A stretch of 40,500 nt of DNA. Source: Saccharopolyspora shandongensis. Lineage in GTDB: Bacteria; Actinomycetota; Actinomycetes; Mycobacteriales; Pseudonocardiaceae. The first letter of the stretch is position 1. The number at the start of each line of letters is the position of its first letter. This document shows, piece after piece, positions 23,412 to 32,053 of this stretch. The stretch is from positions 1-40,500 of the forward strand of contig NZ_FNOK01000076.1 of assembly GCF_900106995.1 (NCBI RefSeq), in the 5' to 3' direction. The position numbers were made by a program, and so were the translations under genes. The notes under the pieces were generated by a model, which worked only from the letters and a program-made list of their open reading frames with translations, searched no databases and had not been told where the DNA came from.

Positions 23412-24659
23412 TCATCTCCAGCGACGGGACACACCTCCCGTCGCCAAAGGACCGACAACAACGACAACAAGCGTCGCAAGCATCGCAGAAATCGGCATGC
23501 TCATAGCCAGTACGACGGAGAGCCCCATCCCCAGGCAGGCCCCGCGCATCGGCCAGGGCCCGCCGTCCGCCAGCAGCAGCCGGGCACCGGCGTTCGCGAA
23601 GGCGTAGTGCACGAGCATGCAACAGGCCGCGAACGCCATCGCCGGAATGGGCTCCACCAGCAGTGCGATCGCCGCAGCGGCGACACCGGCAGCCAGGTCC
23701 AGCACGTAAGGCGTCCCGGCGCTGCCGGTGCGGCCTAAGAGGCTCGGCAGGTCTCGGTCGTGCACGAGGGCCAGCGCCGTCCCGCGGAACGACTCCAGCG
23801 CGCCCAGCAGCACCGGCAGCAGCGCCACCGCCGCGCCGACGCCGACCAGCGGCGCGAGATCGGCGGCCGCGGCGGCGGTCAGCACCTCGCGGATCGGCAT
23901 CGGCGTCAACGCCAACCGCGACCAGCCCAGCTGGTGGACCAGCGCAGCGGTCACCGCCGACAGCACCACGACGAGTGCGACCAACGAGATCGCGATGCCG
24001 CGCTTCATCGACGACCAGGCGAACCGGTCCTGCTCCGCGGCGGGCGCGGTCAACCGCTCGAAGCCGAGGAATGCGAAGAAAAGCACCGCGGCCGCGCCGG
24101 TGATGCCCACCGCGCTGTCGGCCAGCGGGCGCCCGGCCGCAATCGGCGGCACGGGTTCGATCGCGAAGCAGGTGACCACCACGAGGCCGAGCACCGCGAC
24201 GGTCAGCGCGAGCCAGATCCAGGCGGCCGCGCCCCGGATCCGCAGCCCCGCCGTCGCCGAGAGCACGACCAGCAGCACCGCTACCGCGGCGACCTGCGGC
24301 GCGGCCGAGGGCAGGAACAAGTCGCCCAGCACGCGCGCGATCGCGGCCATCCCGGCGACCTGCCCGGCCAGGTAGGCGCTGGCCCCGACCCGCGACGGCA
24401 CCACGCCCACCCTGGCCCGCACGCACACGTAAACCGCGCCGGGCACGCGGTAGGCCTCGGCCTGGTACGCGGTCGACGACGCCGAGCACACGACGGCCGC
24501 CAGCGCGATCAGCAGCCCGAACGGCAGCCATGGTCCGGCCGCGGCGGCCGCCGGCGCCGGTGCCACGAACACCCCGGCGCCGAGCATCCCGCCGAGCGCG
24601 AGCGGGATCGCACCGAGGCCAGATGCGAGTCGGCCGGCCGATTCAACCTGTTGGGCCAC
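23412..24659 (-). CDS. APC superfamily amino acid/polyamine permease
   Basis: A 415-residue integral membrane protein with about 12 hydrophobic segments. The first helix contains GLGAIPLALGGMLGAGVFVAP, the glycine-rich G-x-G-x-F-V unwound helix that binds substrate in APC transporters. FFAFLGFERLTAPAAEQ is the family's sixth-helix mark. The substrate cannot be assigned. The GTG at 24659 (VAQQVESAGRLASG) is preferred with GGGTGG just upstream; a GTG at 24725 would add 22 residues without homology. It precedes the DUF402 gene by eight bases and is divergent from pepA. Confidence 0.8.
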   Translation of the reverse strand: MAQQVESAGRLASGLGAIPLALGGMLGAGVFVAPAPAAAAAGPWLPFGLLIALAAVVCSASSTAYQAEAYRVPGAVYVCVRARVGVVPSRVGASAYLAGQVAGMAAIARVLGDLFLPSAAPQVAAVAVLLVVLSATAGLRIRGAAAWIWLALTVAVLGLVVVTCFAIEPVPPIAAGRPLADSAVGITGAAAVLFFAFLGFERLTAPAAEQDRFAWSSMKRGIAISLVALVVVLSAVTAALVHQLGWSRLALTPMPIREVLTAAAAADLAPLVGVGAAVALLPVLLGALESFRGTALALVHDRDLPSLLGRTGSAGTPYVLDLAAGVAAAAIALLVEPIPAMAFAACCMLVHYAFANAGARLLLADGGPWPMRGACLGMGLSVVLAMSMPISAMLATLVVVVVGPLATGGVSRRWR

Positions 24660-24853
24660 GGGACCACCCTTACAGACGAACGCCGATGCGTGCAGCCGCC
24701 TGTCGGCTGACGCGAGAGTAGTCACGACCGAGTGCCCGAGCGCACCGCAACGCCGACCGCTGTCCTGGTCGAATTCGCAGTTGCCGAGCGTTCTAGAGTG
24801 CGAAGAGCTTTGCTGACACCGCAGCGTTGACGCGTTACCCGGAGGATGACCAC

Positions 24854-26347
24854 GTGACGACCCCGAAACTCGCCCTCACCGACACGGCGGTGGCCAAGCT
24901 GACCGCGGACGCGCTCGTCGTCGGAACCGTCCAGGGCACCGACGGCCTGCGGCTCGCGCCCGGCACCGACCAGGTCGCCGCCGCGTACGGCGGAGACCTG
25001 GCGAAGGTCCTCGTCTCGCTGGGCGCGACCGGCAAGGCGGACGAGGTCGTCAAGCTGCCCGCGGGCGACAAGCTGCGCGCCGGGATCCTGGTGGCGGTCG
25101 GGCTGGGCAAGCCCGCGGCCAACGGCGGGGTTTCCGGCGAAGCGGTGCGCCGGGCGTCCGGCGCCGCGGCCCGCGCGCTCGGCGGCGTCGAGCACGCCGC
25201 CACGGCGCTGTCCGCTGTTGACCTCTCGGCCGCGGTGCAGGGCACGGTGATGGGCGCCTACGCCTACACCGAGTACAAGTCGCAGTCGGGCGACGCCCCG
25301 GTGTCCAAGGTGGACTTCCTGGTCGGCGACGCCAAGGCGGACGCGAACGCGCACGCGCTGAAGGGCGCCGCCGCGATCGGCGAGGCCGTCAACACCGCCC
25401 GAGACTTCATCAACACCCCGCCCAACGACCTGTTCCCGGCGTCCTTCGCTGAGCGCGCCGCCGAACTGGGGCGCGCCGCGGGCCTCGAAGTCGAGGTGCT
25501 CGACGACAACGCGCTGCGCAAGCAGGGCTTCGGCGGCATCCTCGGCGTCGGCGCCGGTTCCGCCCGCCCGCCGCGCCTGGTGCGGCTGCGGCACAAGGGC
25601 CCGAAGGCGGCCAAGAAGGTCGCGCTGATCGGCAAGGGCATCACCTTCGACACCGGCGGCATCTCGCTGAAGCCCGCCGCGAGCATGGAGGAGATGACCT
25701 CGGACATGTCCGGGGCCGCCGCGGTGATCGCCACCATGCTGCTGGCCGCCCGGCTCAACTACCCGCTGGACATCACCGCGACCGTGCCGATGGCCGAGAA
25801 CATGCCGTCGGGCACGGCGTACCGCCCGGGCGACGTGCTGACCATGTACGGCGGCAAGACCGTCGAGGTGCTCAACACCGACGCCGAGGGCCGGCTGATC
25901 CTGGTCGACGCCATCACCCGCGCCTGCGAGGACGAGCCGGACTACCTGATCGAGACGTCCACGCTGACCGGCGCGCAGGTGGTGGCGCTGGGCAAGCGCA
26001 CGCCCGGCGTGATGGGCAGCGAGGACTTCCGGGACCGGGTGGCGCGGCTGTCGCAGGCCGTCGGCGAGGGCGGCTGGCCGATGCCGCTGCCGGAGGAGCT
26101 GCGCGGCGACCTGGACTCCAAGCTCGCCGACCTGGCGAACATCACCGGGCACCGCTGGGGCGGCATGCTCGCCGCGGGCATCTTCATCGAGGAGTTCGTC
26201 GCCGACGGCGTGCAGTGGACGCACCTGGACATCGCGGGCCCGTCGTACAACACGAGCGCGCCGTGGGGCTACACGCCCAAGGGCGGCACGGGCGTCCCGG
26301 TCCGCACCATCGCGGCGGTCCTCGCCGACATCGCCGACCGGGGCTGA
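24854..26347 (+). CDS. pepA: Leucyl aminopeptidase (M17 family)
   Basis: A 497-residue cytosolic hexameric zinc/manganese aminopeptidase that removes N-terminal residues from peptides. The M17 signature NTDAEGRL and the upstream GKGITFDTGGISLKP hold the metal ligands and catalytic Lys/Arg. SGAAAVIATMLLAARL and GHRWGGMLAAGIF (C-terminal domain) are also typical. The GTG at 24854 has GGAGG eight bases upstream. It corresponds in place to pepB (Rv2213) of M. tuberculosis. It stands alone with a weak hairpin after it. Confidence 0.95.
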   Translation: MTTPKLALTDTAVAKLTADALVVGTVQGTDGLRLAPGTDQVAAAYGGDLAKVLVSLGATGKADEVVKLPAGDKLRAGILVAVGLGKPAANGGVSGEAVRRASGAAARALGGVEHAATALSAVDLSAAVQGTVMGAYAYTEYKSQSGDAPVSKVDFLVGDAKADANAHALKGAAAIGEAVNTARDFINTPPNDLFPASFAERAAELGRAAGLEVEVLDDNALRKQGFGGILGVGAGSARPPRLVRLRHKGPKAAKKVALIGKGITFDTGGISLKPAASMEEMTSDMSGAAAVIATMLLAARLNYPLDITATVPMAENMPSGTAYRPGDVLTMYGGKTVEVLNTDAEGRLILVDAITRACEDEPDYLIETSTLTGAQVVALGKRTPGVMGSEDFRDRVARLSQAVGEGGWPMPLPEELRGDLDSKLADLANITGHRWGGMLAAGIFIEEFVADGVQWTHLDIAGPSYNTSAPWGYTPKGGTGVPVRTIAAVLADIADRG

Positions 26348-26366
26348 CCGGAGCACCCGTCCCGAC

Positions 26367-26396
26367 GGGGTCGTGGGTCCGCCGATCCACGGCCCC
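26367..26396 (+). terminator. Possible terminator after pepA
   Basis: GGGGTCGTGG (26367-26376) pairs with CCACGGCCCC (26387-26396) with one G-T pair around a 10-nt loop, 19 bases after the stop. Confidence 0.5.
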
Positions 26397-26493
26397 GCGC
26401 GGCGAGTAGTCCTACTCCGCCGAGGTGGCGTATTTGTGACGTGAAACTCAAAAGGATCACCACTGCCCCGCACCGCGGTGTCACGATGGGTCG

Positions 26494-26994
26494 ATGACCG
26501 ATACGAAACCGGCCGCGCCCAGCACGGCCCGGCACGGCTACCAGGTCGACGTGGTGTGGACCGGCAACACCGGACAGGGCACCAGCTCCTACCGCAGCTA
26601 CGAACGCACCCACGAGGTGCGCGCGGCGGGCAAGGACGCCATCGACGCATCCGCGGATCCGGTCTTCCTCGGCGACGCGGACCGGTACAACCCGGAAGAA
26701 CTGCTGGTCGCATCGCTGTCGCAGTGCCACATGCTCTGGTTCCTGCACCTGGCCGCGGACTGCGGCGTGGTGGTCACCGGCTACCACGACCAGGCGCGCG
26801 GGATCCTCGCCGAGAACCCCGACGGCTCCGGCCAGTTCGAAGAGGTGCGGCTCGCGCCCCAGGTCACGGTGGCCGACCGGGCGAGCGTGGACGTGGCGGA
26901 GGCGCTGCACGAGCGCGCCCACGAGCTCTGCTACATCGCGAAGTCGGTGACCTTCCCGGTCAACTGCACCCCGACCACCCGAATCGCGAACTGA
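26494..26994 (+). CDS. OsmC family peroxide-detoxifying protein
   Basis: A 166-residue OsmC/Ohr-fold protein, which reduces organic or fatty-acid peroxides with a pair of reactive cysteines. The likely pair is Cys78 (VASLSQCHMLWFL) and Cys146 (ELCYIAKSV). NPEELLVASLSQCH is the family signature. The sequence is closer to OsmC-like than to Ohr proteins, judged from the SQCH motif. The ATG at 26494 lies about 90 bases after the pepA hairpin. It converges on the next gene, with only 46 bases between stops and a loose GCCGTTC/GAACGGC pair. Confidence 0.88.
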   Translation: MTDTKPAAPSTARHGYQVDVVWTGNTGQGTSSYRSYERTHEVRAAGKDAIDASADPVFLGDADRYNPEELLVASLSQCHMLWFLHLAADCGVVVTGYHDQARGILAENPDGSGQFEEVRLAPQVTVADRASVDVAEALHERAHELCYIAKSVTFPVNCTPTTRIAN

Positions 26995-27040
26995 CGATCG
27001 AAGCCGTTCCTGACTCGCCCTGCATCCACGGCGAACGGCC

Positions 27041-27385
27041 CTAGCCGTCGGAGGCCTTGCGATCGCGGTCGCGGAGGATGCGCTGGCGGGCCTGGTAGTC
27101 CCGCATCCGCTGCGGGTAGCCGACCTTGGCCACCTCGTAGAGCGGGATGCCGATCTTGCGGGTCAGCCGGTGCGCCGCCGCCGGGCCGTCCACCCGCCGC
27201 CGGGTCCACTCACCGTCGTGCGCGATGAGCATCAGCGTCGTCTCGGTCACCGTCGTGCGCGGCTCCAGGTACCCCTCGACGCCGCGGCGCTGCGCGGCCC
27301 AGCCGATCAGGTGCTCGGTGTCCGCCGAGCTTGCGCCGCGCATCACACCGGAACGCTTCCTGCGGAACCGGTCGAACAGGCCCAC
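27041..27385 (-). CDS. Conserved actinobacterial protein of unknown function
   Basis: A 114-residue basic protein, likely cytoplasmic, with no membrane segment. It begins MGLFDRFRRKRSGV and contains a central part EPRTTVTETTLMLIAHDGEWTRRRV, which looks like a small beta-sheet. A helical C-terminus is rich in Arg/Tyr (YPQRMRDYQARQRILRDRDRK). I do not recognise a function. The GTG at 27385 has GGGAGG about eight bases upstream and gives a more natural start than 27448. It is divergent from lpd with about 265 bases between, which hold the lpd promoter and nothing else I can name. Confidence 0.68.
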   Translation of the reverse strand: MGLFDRFRRKRSGVMRGASSADTEHLIGWAAQRRGVEGYLEPRTTVTETTLMLIAHDGEWTRRRVDGPAAAHRLTRKIGIPLYEVAKVGYPQRMRDYQARQRILRDRDRKASDG

Positions 27386-27649
27386 CGGACTCGCCTCCCG
27401 TCGCTCCGGATGTGGAACAGCAGACGTTTCGATGATGCCATCGCCCACATGGGGCGTGTGTGAAAAGCGTTCACTCCTGGTTGATCGGCGCCGACCTCGC
27501 GGTTGTGATCCACGGCAGTGCAGCGCAGATCACCCGGCCCACGTCGCGTACGCCCGTCGTGTGGTGACAAGATGGCTCTCAGGCGCCCGTGAACGTCCTG
27601 TTCCGGCGACGCCATCAGCTAGTCAACGATGCCTGTCGAGGAGTGCGAA

Positions 27650-29020
27650 GTGACCGACACGTCCGCCGATCTGGTCATTCTCGGCGGCGGTTCGGGCGGC
27701 TACGCCTGCGCCTTCCGCGCGGCCGAGCTAGGCCTGTCCGTCGTCCTTATCGAAAAGGACAAGCTCGGTGGGACGTGCCTGCACCGCGGCTGCATCCCGA
27801 CCAAGGCACTGCTGCACGCCGCCGAGGTGGCCGACTCCGCCCGCGACGCCGACCAGTTCGGCGTCCGCGCCGCCCTCGAGGGCATCGACATCGACGGCGT
27901 CAACAAGTACAAGGACGGCGTCGTCGCCGGCCTGTACAAGGGCCTGCAGGGCCTGGCCAAGGCCCACAAGGTGACCTTGGTCGAGGGCGCCGGGACGCTG
28001 GTCGACGCCAAAACCGTCGAGGTCAACGGCACCCGGTACACCGGCAAGAACGTCGTCCTGGCCACCGGCTCCTACTCCAAGACGCTGCCGGGCCTGGAGC
28101 TCGGCGGCCGGGTCATCGCCAGTGAGCAGGCCCTGAACCTCGACTTCATCCCGGAGAAGGTCGTCGTGCTCGGCGGCGGCGTGATCGGCGTCGAGTTCGC
28201 CAGCGTGTGGCGCTCCTTCGGCGCCGACGTGACCATCGTCGAAGCCCTCCCGCACCTGGTGCCCAACGAGGACGAATTCGTCTCCAAGCGCCTGGAGCGG
28301 GCCTTCCGCAAGCGCGGCATCAAGTTCAAGACCGGCGTGAAGTTCACGGGAGCGACCCCGACCGCCGCGGGTGTGTCGGTGAGCCTGGAGAACGGCGAGA
28401 CCTACGACGCCGACCTGCTGCTGGTCGCGGTCGGCCGCGGCCCGAACACCGCCGGGCACGGCTTCGACGCCGCCGGCGTGCACATGGAGCGCGGCTTCGT
28501 CCGCACCGACGAGCGGCTGCGCACCAACCTGCCGGGCGTCTACGCCGTCGGCGACATCGTGCCCGGCCTGCAGCTGGCGCACCGCGGTTTCCAGCAGGGC
28601 ATCTTCATCGCCGAGGACATCGCGGGACTCAACCCGCAGCCGATCGACGAGGCCGGCATCCCGCGGGTGACCTACTGCCACCCCGAGGTCGCCTCGGTGG
28701 GCCTGACGGAGGCCGCGGCGAAGGAGCAGTACGGCTCGGTCGAGACGTTCACCTACGACCTGGCCGGCAACGGCAAGAGCCAGATCCTCAAGACCCAGGG
28801 CGCGGTCAAGCTGGTCCGCGCCACGGACGGCCCGGTGGTCGGCCTGCACCTGGTCGGCGACCGCGTCGGTGAGCTCATCGGCGAGGCGCAGCTGATCTAC
28901 AACTGGGAAGCACTGCCAGAGGACGTCGCTCCCCTGGTGCACGCCCACCCCACCCAGACCGAAGCCCTGGGCGAGGCACACCTCGCCCTGGCCGGCAAGC
29001 CGCTGCACGTGCACGGCTGA
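27650..29020 (+). CDS. lpd: Dihydrolipoyl dehydrogenase (E3)
   Basis: A 456-residue FAD flavoprotein that reoxidises dihydrolipoamide in the 2-oxoacid dehydrogenase complexes with NAD. The FAD fold is GGGSGGYACAFRAAELG, the redox disulfide is Cys43-Cys48 in GGTCLHRGCIPTK, the NAD fold is VVLGGGVIGVEFAS, and the C-terminal base pair is His433 with Glu438 (HAHPTQTE). The GTG at 27650 follows GAGGAG by five bases. sucB begins 54 bases after the stop, so E3 and E2 form one operon. Confidence 0.96.
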   Translation: MTDTSADLVILGGGSGGYACAFRAAELGLSVVLIEKDKLGGTCLHRGCIPTKALLHAAEVADSARDADQFGVRAALEGIDIDGVNKYKDGVVAGLYKGLQGLAKAHKVTLVEGAGTLVDAKTVEVNGTRYTGKNVVLATGSYSKTLPGLELGGRVIASEQALNLDFIPEKVVVLGGGVIGVEFASVWRSFGADVTIVEALPHLVPNEDEFVSKRLERAFRKRGIKFKTGVKFTGATPTAAGVSVSLENGETYDADLLLVAVGRGPNTAGHGFDAAGVHMERGFVRTDERLRTNLPGVYAVGDIVPGLQLAHRGFQQGIFIAEDIAGLNPQPIDEAGIPRVTYCHPEVASVGLTEAAAKEQYGSVETFTYDLAGNGKSQILKTQGAVKLVRATDGPVVGLHLVGDRVGELIGEAQLIYNWEALPEDVAPLVHAHPTQTEALGEAHLALAGKPLHVHG

Positions 29021-29074
29021 CGTCGGCTCCATAGTCAGCCAGCACCCCGCCACACCACGAGGAGTCAGCAACAG

Positions 29075-30814
29075 ATGGCCTTCTCCGTTCAGATGCCGGC
29101 ACTCGGCGAGAGCGTCACCGAGGGAACGATCACCCGGTGGCTCAAGCAGGAGGGCGAGACCGTCGAGGTCGACGAGCCGCTCCTGGAAGTCTCCACCGAC
29201 AAGGTCGACACCGAGATCCCGTCGCCCGCCGCCGGCGTGCTCCAGCGCATCGTCGCCCAGGAAGACGACACCGTCGAGATCGGCGCCGAGCTCGCCGTGA
29301 TCGCCGACAGCGGCGAAGCAGCGGCGCCCGCTCCGGCCGCCGCCCCGGCCGAGCCCGCAGCCCCGGCACCCGCCGCGGAGCAGCCCGCCCCGCCGCAGCC
29401 GGCGGCCCCGGCGCCCGCTCCCGCTGCCGCCCCGGCTCCGGCCGGCGGCGCGACCGGCACGGACGTCAACATGCCGGCGCTCGGCGAGAGCGTCACCGAA
29501 GGCACCGTGACCCGGTGGCTCAAGCAGGTCGGCGAGACCGTCGAGGTCGACGAGCCGCTGCTGGAGGTCTCCACCGACAAGGTCGACACCGAGATCCCGT
29601 CGCCGGTGGCCGGCACGCTGCTGGAGATCGCCGCCGGTGAGGACGACACCGTCGAGGTCGGCGCCAAGCTCGCCGTGATCGGCGCCGCTGGCGCGGCTCC
29701 GGCCCCGGCTGCGCCGCCCGCCCCGCCGGCTCCGGCTCCGGCTCCGGCTGCTGCCGCGCCGACTCCCGCCGCGCCGCCGGCCCCGCCTGCGCCCCCGGCC
29801 CCCGCTCCGGCCGCGCCGCCTGCGGCTCCGGCCCCGGCCGCGCCTGTCGAGCCGGTTTCGGTCGGCGGTGCGCCGTACGTGACGCCGCTGGTCCGGAAGC
29901 TGGCCAACGAGCACGGCATCGATCTGTCCGCGATCAAGGGCAGCGGTGTCGGCGGCCGGATCCGCAAGCAGGACGTGCAGGCCGCGATCGACGCCAAGCA
30001 GGCTCCGGCGCCGGCCGCCACTGCCGCCCCCGCCGCCGCTGCACCGGCCGCTCCGGTGCCGTCCGCCGAGCCGTCGGCGGAGGCCAAGGCGCTGCGCGGC
30101 ACGACGCAGAAGATGTCCCGCCTGCGCCAGCTGCTGGCCCGCCGGATGGTCGAGTCGCTGCAGACCGCGGCGCAGCTGACCACGGTGATCGAGGTCGACG
30201 TGACCCGCATCGCCCGGCTGCGGGACCGCGCCAAGGCGAACTTCGAGGCCGCCGAGGGCGTCAAGCTGTCGTTCCTGCCCTTCTTCGCCAAGGCCGCGGC
30301 CGAGGCGCTGAAGCTGCACCCGAAGCTGAACGCCTCGATCGACGACGAGAACAAGCAGGTCACCTACCACGGTGCCGAGCACCTGTCGGTCGCGGTGGAC
30401 ACCGAGCGCGGCCTGGTCTCGCCGGTGATCCACGACGCCGGGGACCTCAACCTCGGCGGGCTGGCCCGCAAGATCGCCGACCTGGCGGCGCGGACCCGGA
30501 ACAACAAGATCAAGCCGGACGAGCTCTCCGGCGGCACCTTCACCATCACCAACACCGGTAGCCGCGGCGCGTTGTTCGACACGCCGATCCTGAACCCGCC
30601 GCAGGTGGGCATGCTCGGCACCGGCGCCGTGGTGAAGCGCCCGGTGGTGGTCGCCGACGAGAACGGTGGCGACACGATCGCGATCCGCTCGATGGTCTAC
30701 CTGGCGCTGACCTACGACCACCGGCTGGTCGACGGCGCGGACGCCGCCCGCTTCCTCGCCACGCTCAAGCAGCGACTGGAAGAAGGCGCCTTCGAGGCCG
30801 ACCTCGGCCTGTAA
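29075..30814 (+). CDS. sucB: Dihydrolipoamide acyltransferase (E2) with two lipoyl domains
   Basis: A 579-residue E2 core of the pyruvate/2-oxoglutarate dehydrogenase system. In actinobacteria this protein (DlaT) mainly serves pyruvate dehydrogenase. Two lipoyl domains carry Lys43 and Lys169 in identical STDKVDTEIPSP contexts and are joined by Ala/Pro-rich linkers. A peripheral-subunit binding domain follows at about 268-305 (YVTPLVRKLANEHGIDLSAI). The catalytic domain ends with TYDHRLVDG (His about 549, Asp about 553). The domain repeats make long in-gene direct repeats in the DNA. It is the direct substrate of LipB and LipA, which are encoded downstream. Confidence 0.95.
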   Translation: MAFSVQMPALGESVTEGTITRWLKQEGETVEVDEPLLEVSTDKVDTEIPSPAAGVLQRIVAQEDDTVEIGAELAVIADSGEAAAPAPAAAPAEPAAPAPAAEQPAPPQPAAPAPAPAAAPAPAGGATGTDVNMPALGESVTEGTVTRWLKQVGETVEVDEPLLEVSTDKVDTEIPSPVAGTLLEIAAGEDDTVEVGAKLAVIGAAGAAPAPAAPPAPPAPAPAPAAAAPTPAAPPAPPAPPAPAPAAPPAAPAPAAPVEPVSVGGAPYVTPLVRKLANEHGIDLSAIKGSGVGGRIRKQDVQAAIDAKQAPAPAATAAPAAAAPAAPVPSAEPSAEAKALRGTTQKMSRLRQLLARRMVESLQTAAQLTTVIEVDVTRIARLRDRAKANFEAAEGVKLSFLPFFAKAAAEALKLHPKLNASIDDENKQVTYHGAEHLSVAVDTERGLVSPVIHDAGDLNLGGLARKIADLAARTRNNKIKPDELSGGTFTITNTGSRGALFDTPILNPPQVGMLGTGAVVKRPVVVADENGGDTIAIRSMVYLALTYDHRLVDGADAARFLATLKQRLEEGAFEADLGL

Positions 30815-30837
30815 GAGCTGTTTCGAAGGCGGTTTGC

Positions 30838-30997
30838 TCAGCGGTGCAGGTGGCGGAACCTCAGGCGCCTTCTCGCTGTGGGATCCCCGACCTCATGAAT
30901 GCCAATTCACCACGTCGGGGCTGTCCTCGCGAGAAGACGTCTGAGAACCCGCAGCGGTGCAAGCTGCGTCCCACACCGCAAGCGGCTACCGCAGCTT
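30838..30997 (+). repeat. Structured intergenic repeat, copy 3
   Basis: It starts 24 bases after the sucB stop. The outer stem is CTCAG/CTGAG (30860-30864 with 30941-30945), then CTTCTCGC/GCGAGAAG (30869-30876 with 30929-30936), CCCCGAC/GTCGGGG (30885-30891 with 30914-30920), TGAAT/ATTCA in the loop, and AAGCTGCG/CGCAGCTT (30961-30968 with 30990-30997). TGTCCTCGC between stems and TGAGAACCCGC after them are conserved between copies. Confidence 0.8.
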
Positions 30998-31025
30998 ATG
31001 AAGCAGAACCTGTGATCCGGCGATA

Positions 31026-31066
31026 GCGAAAGGGCCGCTCACCTCTTCGGTGGGCGGCCCTTTCGC
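31026..31066 (+). terminator. Terminator after the lpd-sucB operon
   Basis: An 18-bp stem (31026-31043 with 31049-31066, one G-T pair) has a 5-nt loop and ends in CTTTCGC. It follows the structured repeat, so that repeat would be part of the sucB transcript. Confidence 0.8.
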
Positions 31067-31122
31067 TTCGATCCCGGCGGAATCGCTCGCACCGCGCCCG
31101 CCGGTGCGGGACGATTCCTGGC

Positions 31123-32010
31123 ATGCGCGTGGTTGTGGCCGGTTCGTCCGGGTTGATCGGCACGTCCCTGGTAGCCGCATTGCGGCAGGCCGGGCACGAG
31201 GTGGTCCGGCTGGTTCGCCGGCTCCCGACCGCCCCCGACGAGCGGGGCTGGGATCCGGAAGGAGGGCAGCTCGACGCGGACGCGCTGGACGGCGCCGACG
31301 CGGTCGTGAACCTCTGCGGCGCGGGCATCGGCGAAAGGCGCTGGAGCCCGGAGCGCAAGCGGCAGCTGGTGCACACCCGGGTGCGGCCGACCGAGGTGCT
31401 CGCCAAGGCCGTCGCCGAGCAGGGCGTCCCGGTGCTGGCGAACGGGTCGGCCGTCGGGTTCTACGGCGACAGCGGTTCGAAGCCGGTGACCGAGACGTCC
31501 GAGCCGGGCTCCGACTTCCTCGCCGACCTGTGCCAGCACTGGGAGGCGGCGACCAAGCCGGCCGCGGACGCCGGCGTGCGCGTGGTGCGGCTGCGCTCCG
31601 GTCTGGTGCTCGCCCCTTCCGGCGGGCTGCTCGGTCAGCTCCGGCCGCTGTTCTCGATGCTGCTCGGCGGTCGTCTCGGCGGCGGCACCCAGTACATGTC
31701 GTGGATCTCGCTGGACGACGAGGTCGGCGCCATCCGGTTCGTGCTGGAGCGGCCCGAGGTGTCCGGCCCGGTCAACCTCACCGGCCCGGCGCCGGTCACC
31801 AACGCGGAGTTCACCCGCGCGCTGGGCGAGGCGCTGGGGCGACCGGCGCCGTGGATCGTGCCGGGCTTCGCGCTCCGGATCGCCCTCGGCGAGCTCGCCG
31901 ACCAGGCGCTGACCGGGCAGCGCGCGTTGCCAACGGTGCTGGAGTCGGAGGGTTTCGCGTTCCAGCACCCGTCGATCGGGGCGGCGCTGGCGGCGGCCGT
32001 CTCGTCGTGA
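31123..32010 (+). CDS. TIGR01777 family NAD(P)-binding epimerase-like protein (DUF1731 C-terminus)
   Basis: A 295-residue short-chain dehydrogenase/epimerase fold protein. The Rossmann glycine motif is GSSGLIGTSL (residues 8-17). Family blocks are AVVNLCGAGI, RWSPERKRQL, ANGSAVGFYGD and SWISLDDEVGAI. The C-terminal DUF1731 part ends LPTVLESEGFAFQHPSIGAAL. Some homologues carry the name of cell-division inhibitor SulA, which is weakly founded. The substrate is unknown. Its place between sucB and lipB is conserved (compare Rv2216). It is 44 bases upstream of lipB, so the two may be co-transcribed. Confidence 0.88.
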   Translation: MRVVVAGSSGLIGTSLVAALRQAGHEVVRLVRRLPTAPDERGWDPEGGQLDADALDGADAVVNLCGAGIGERRWSPERKRQLVHTRVRPTEVLAKAVAEQGVPVLANGSAVGFYGDSGSKPVTETSEPGSDFLADLCQHWEAATKPAADAGVRVVRLRSGLVLAPSGGLLGQLRPLFSMLLGGRLGGGTQYMSWISLDDEVGAIRFVLERPEVSGPVNLTGPAPVTNAEFTRALGEALGRPAPWIVPGFALRIALGELADQALTGQRALPTVLESEGFAFQHPSIGAALAAAVSS

Positions 32011-32053
32011 GCCTTCGGGCGTCTCCGCTGGACCCGGGGCGTAGCCTGGCCGC

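Noticed and set aside
24722..26713. A 663-codon minus-strand open frame over pepA
   Set aside because: Shadow of pepA; the codon third positions fit the plus-strand gene.
29075..29870. Long direct repeats in sucB
   Set aside because: They are the two lipoyl domains and Ala/Pro linkers of one protein, normal for this E2, and not a mobile or tandem DNA element.
27728..30721. A 997-codon open frame on the minus strand over lpd and sucB
   Set aside because: It is a shadow of high-GC coding DNA. The plus strand encodes clear Lpd and SucB, and the antisense product is low-complexity Arg/Gly/Val-rich sequence without domains.
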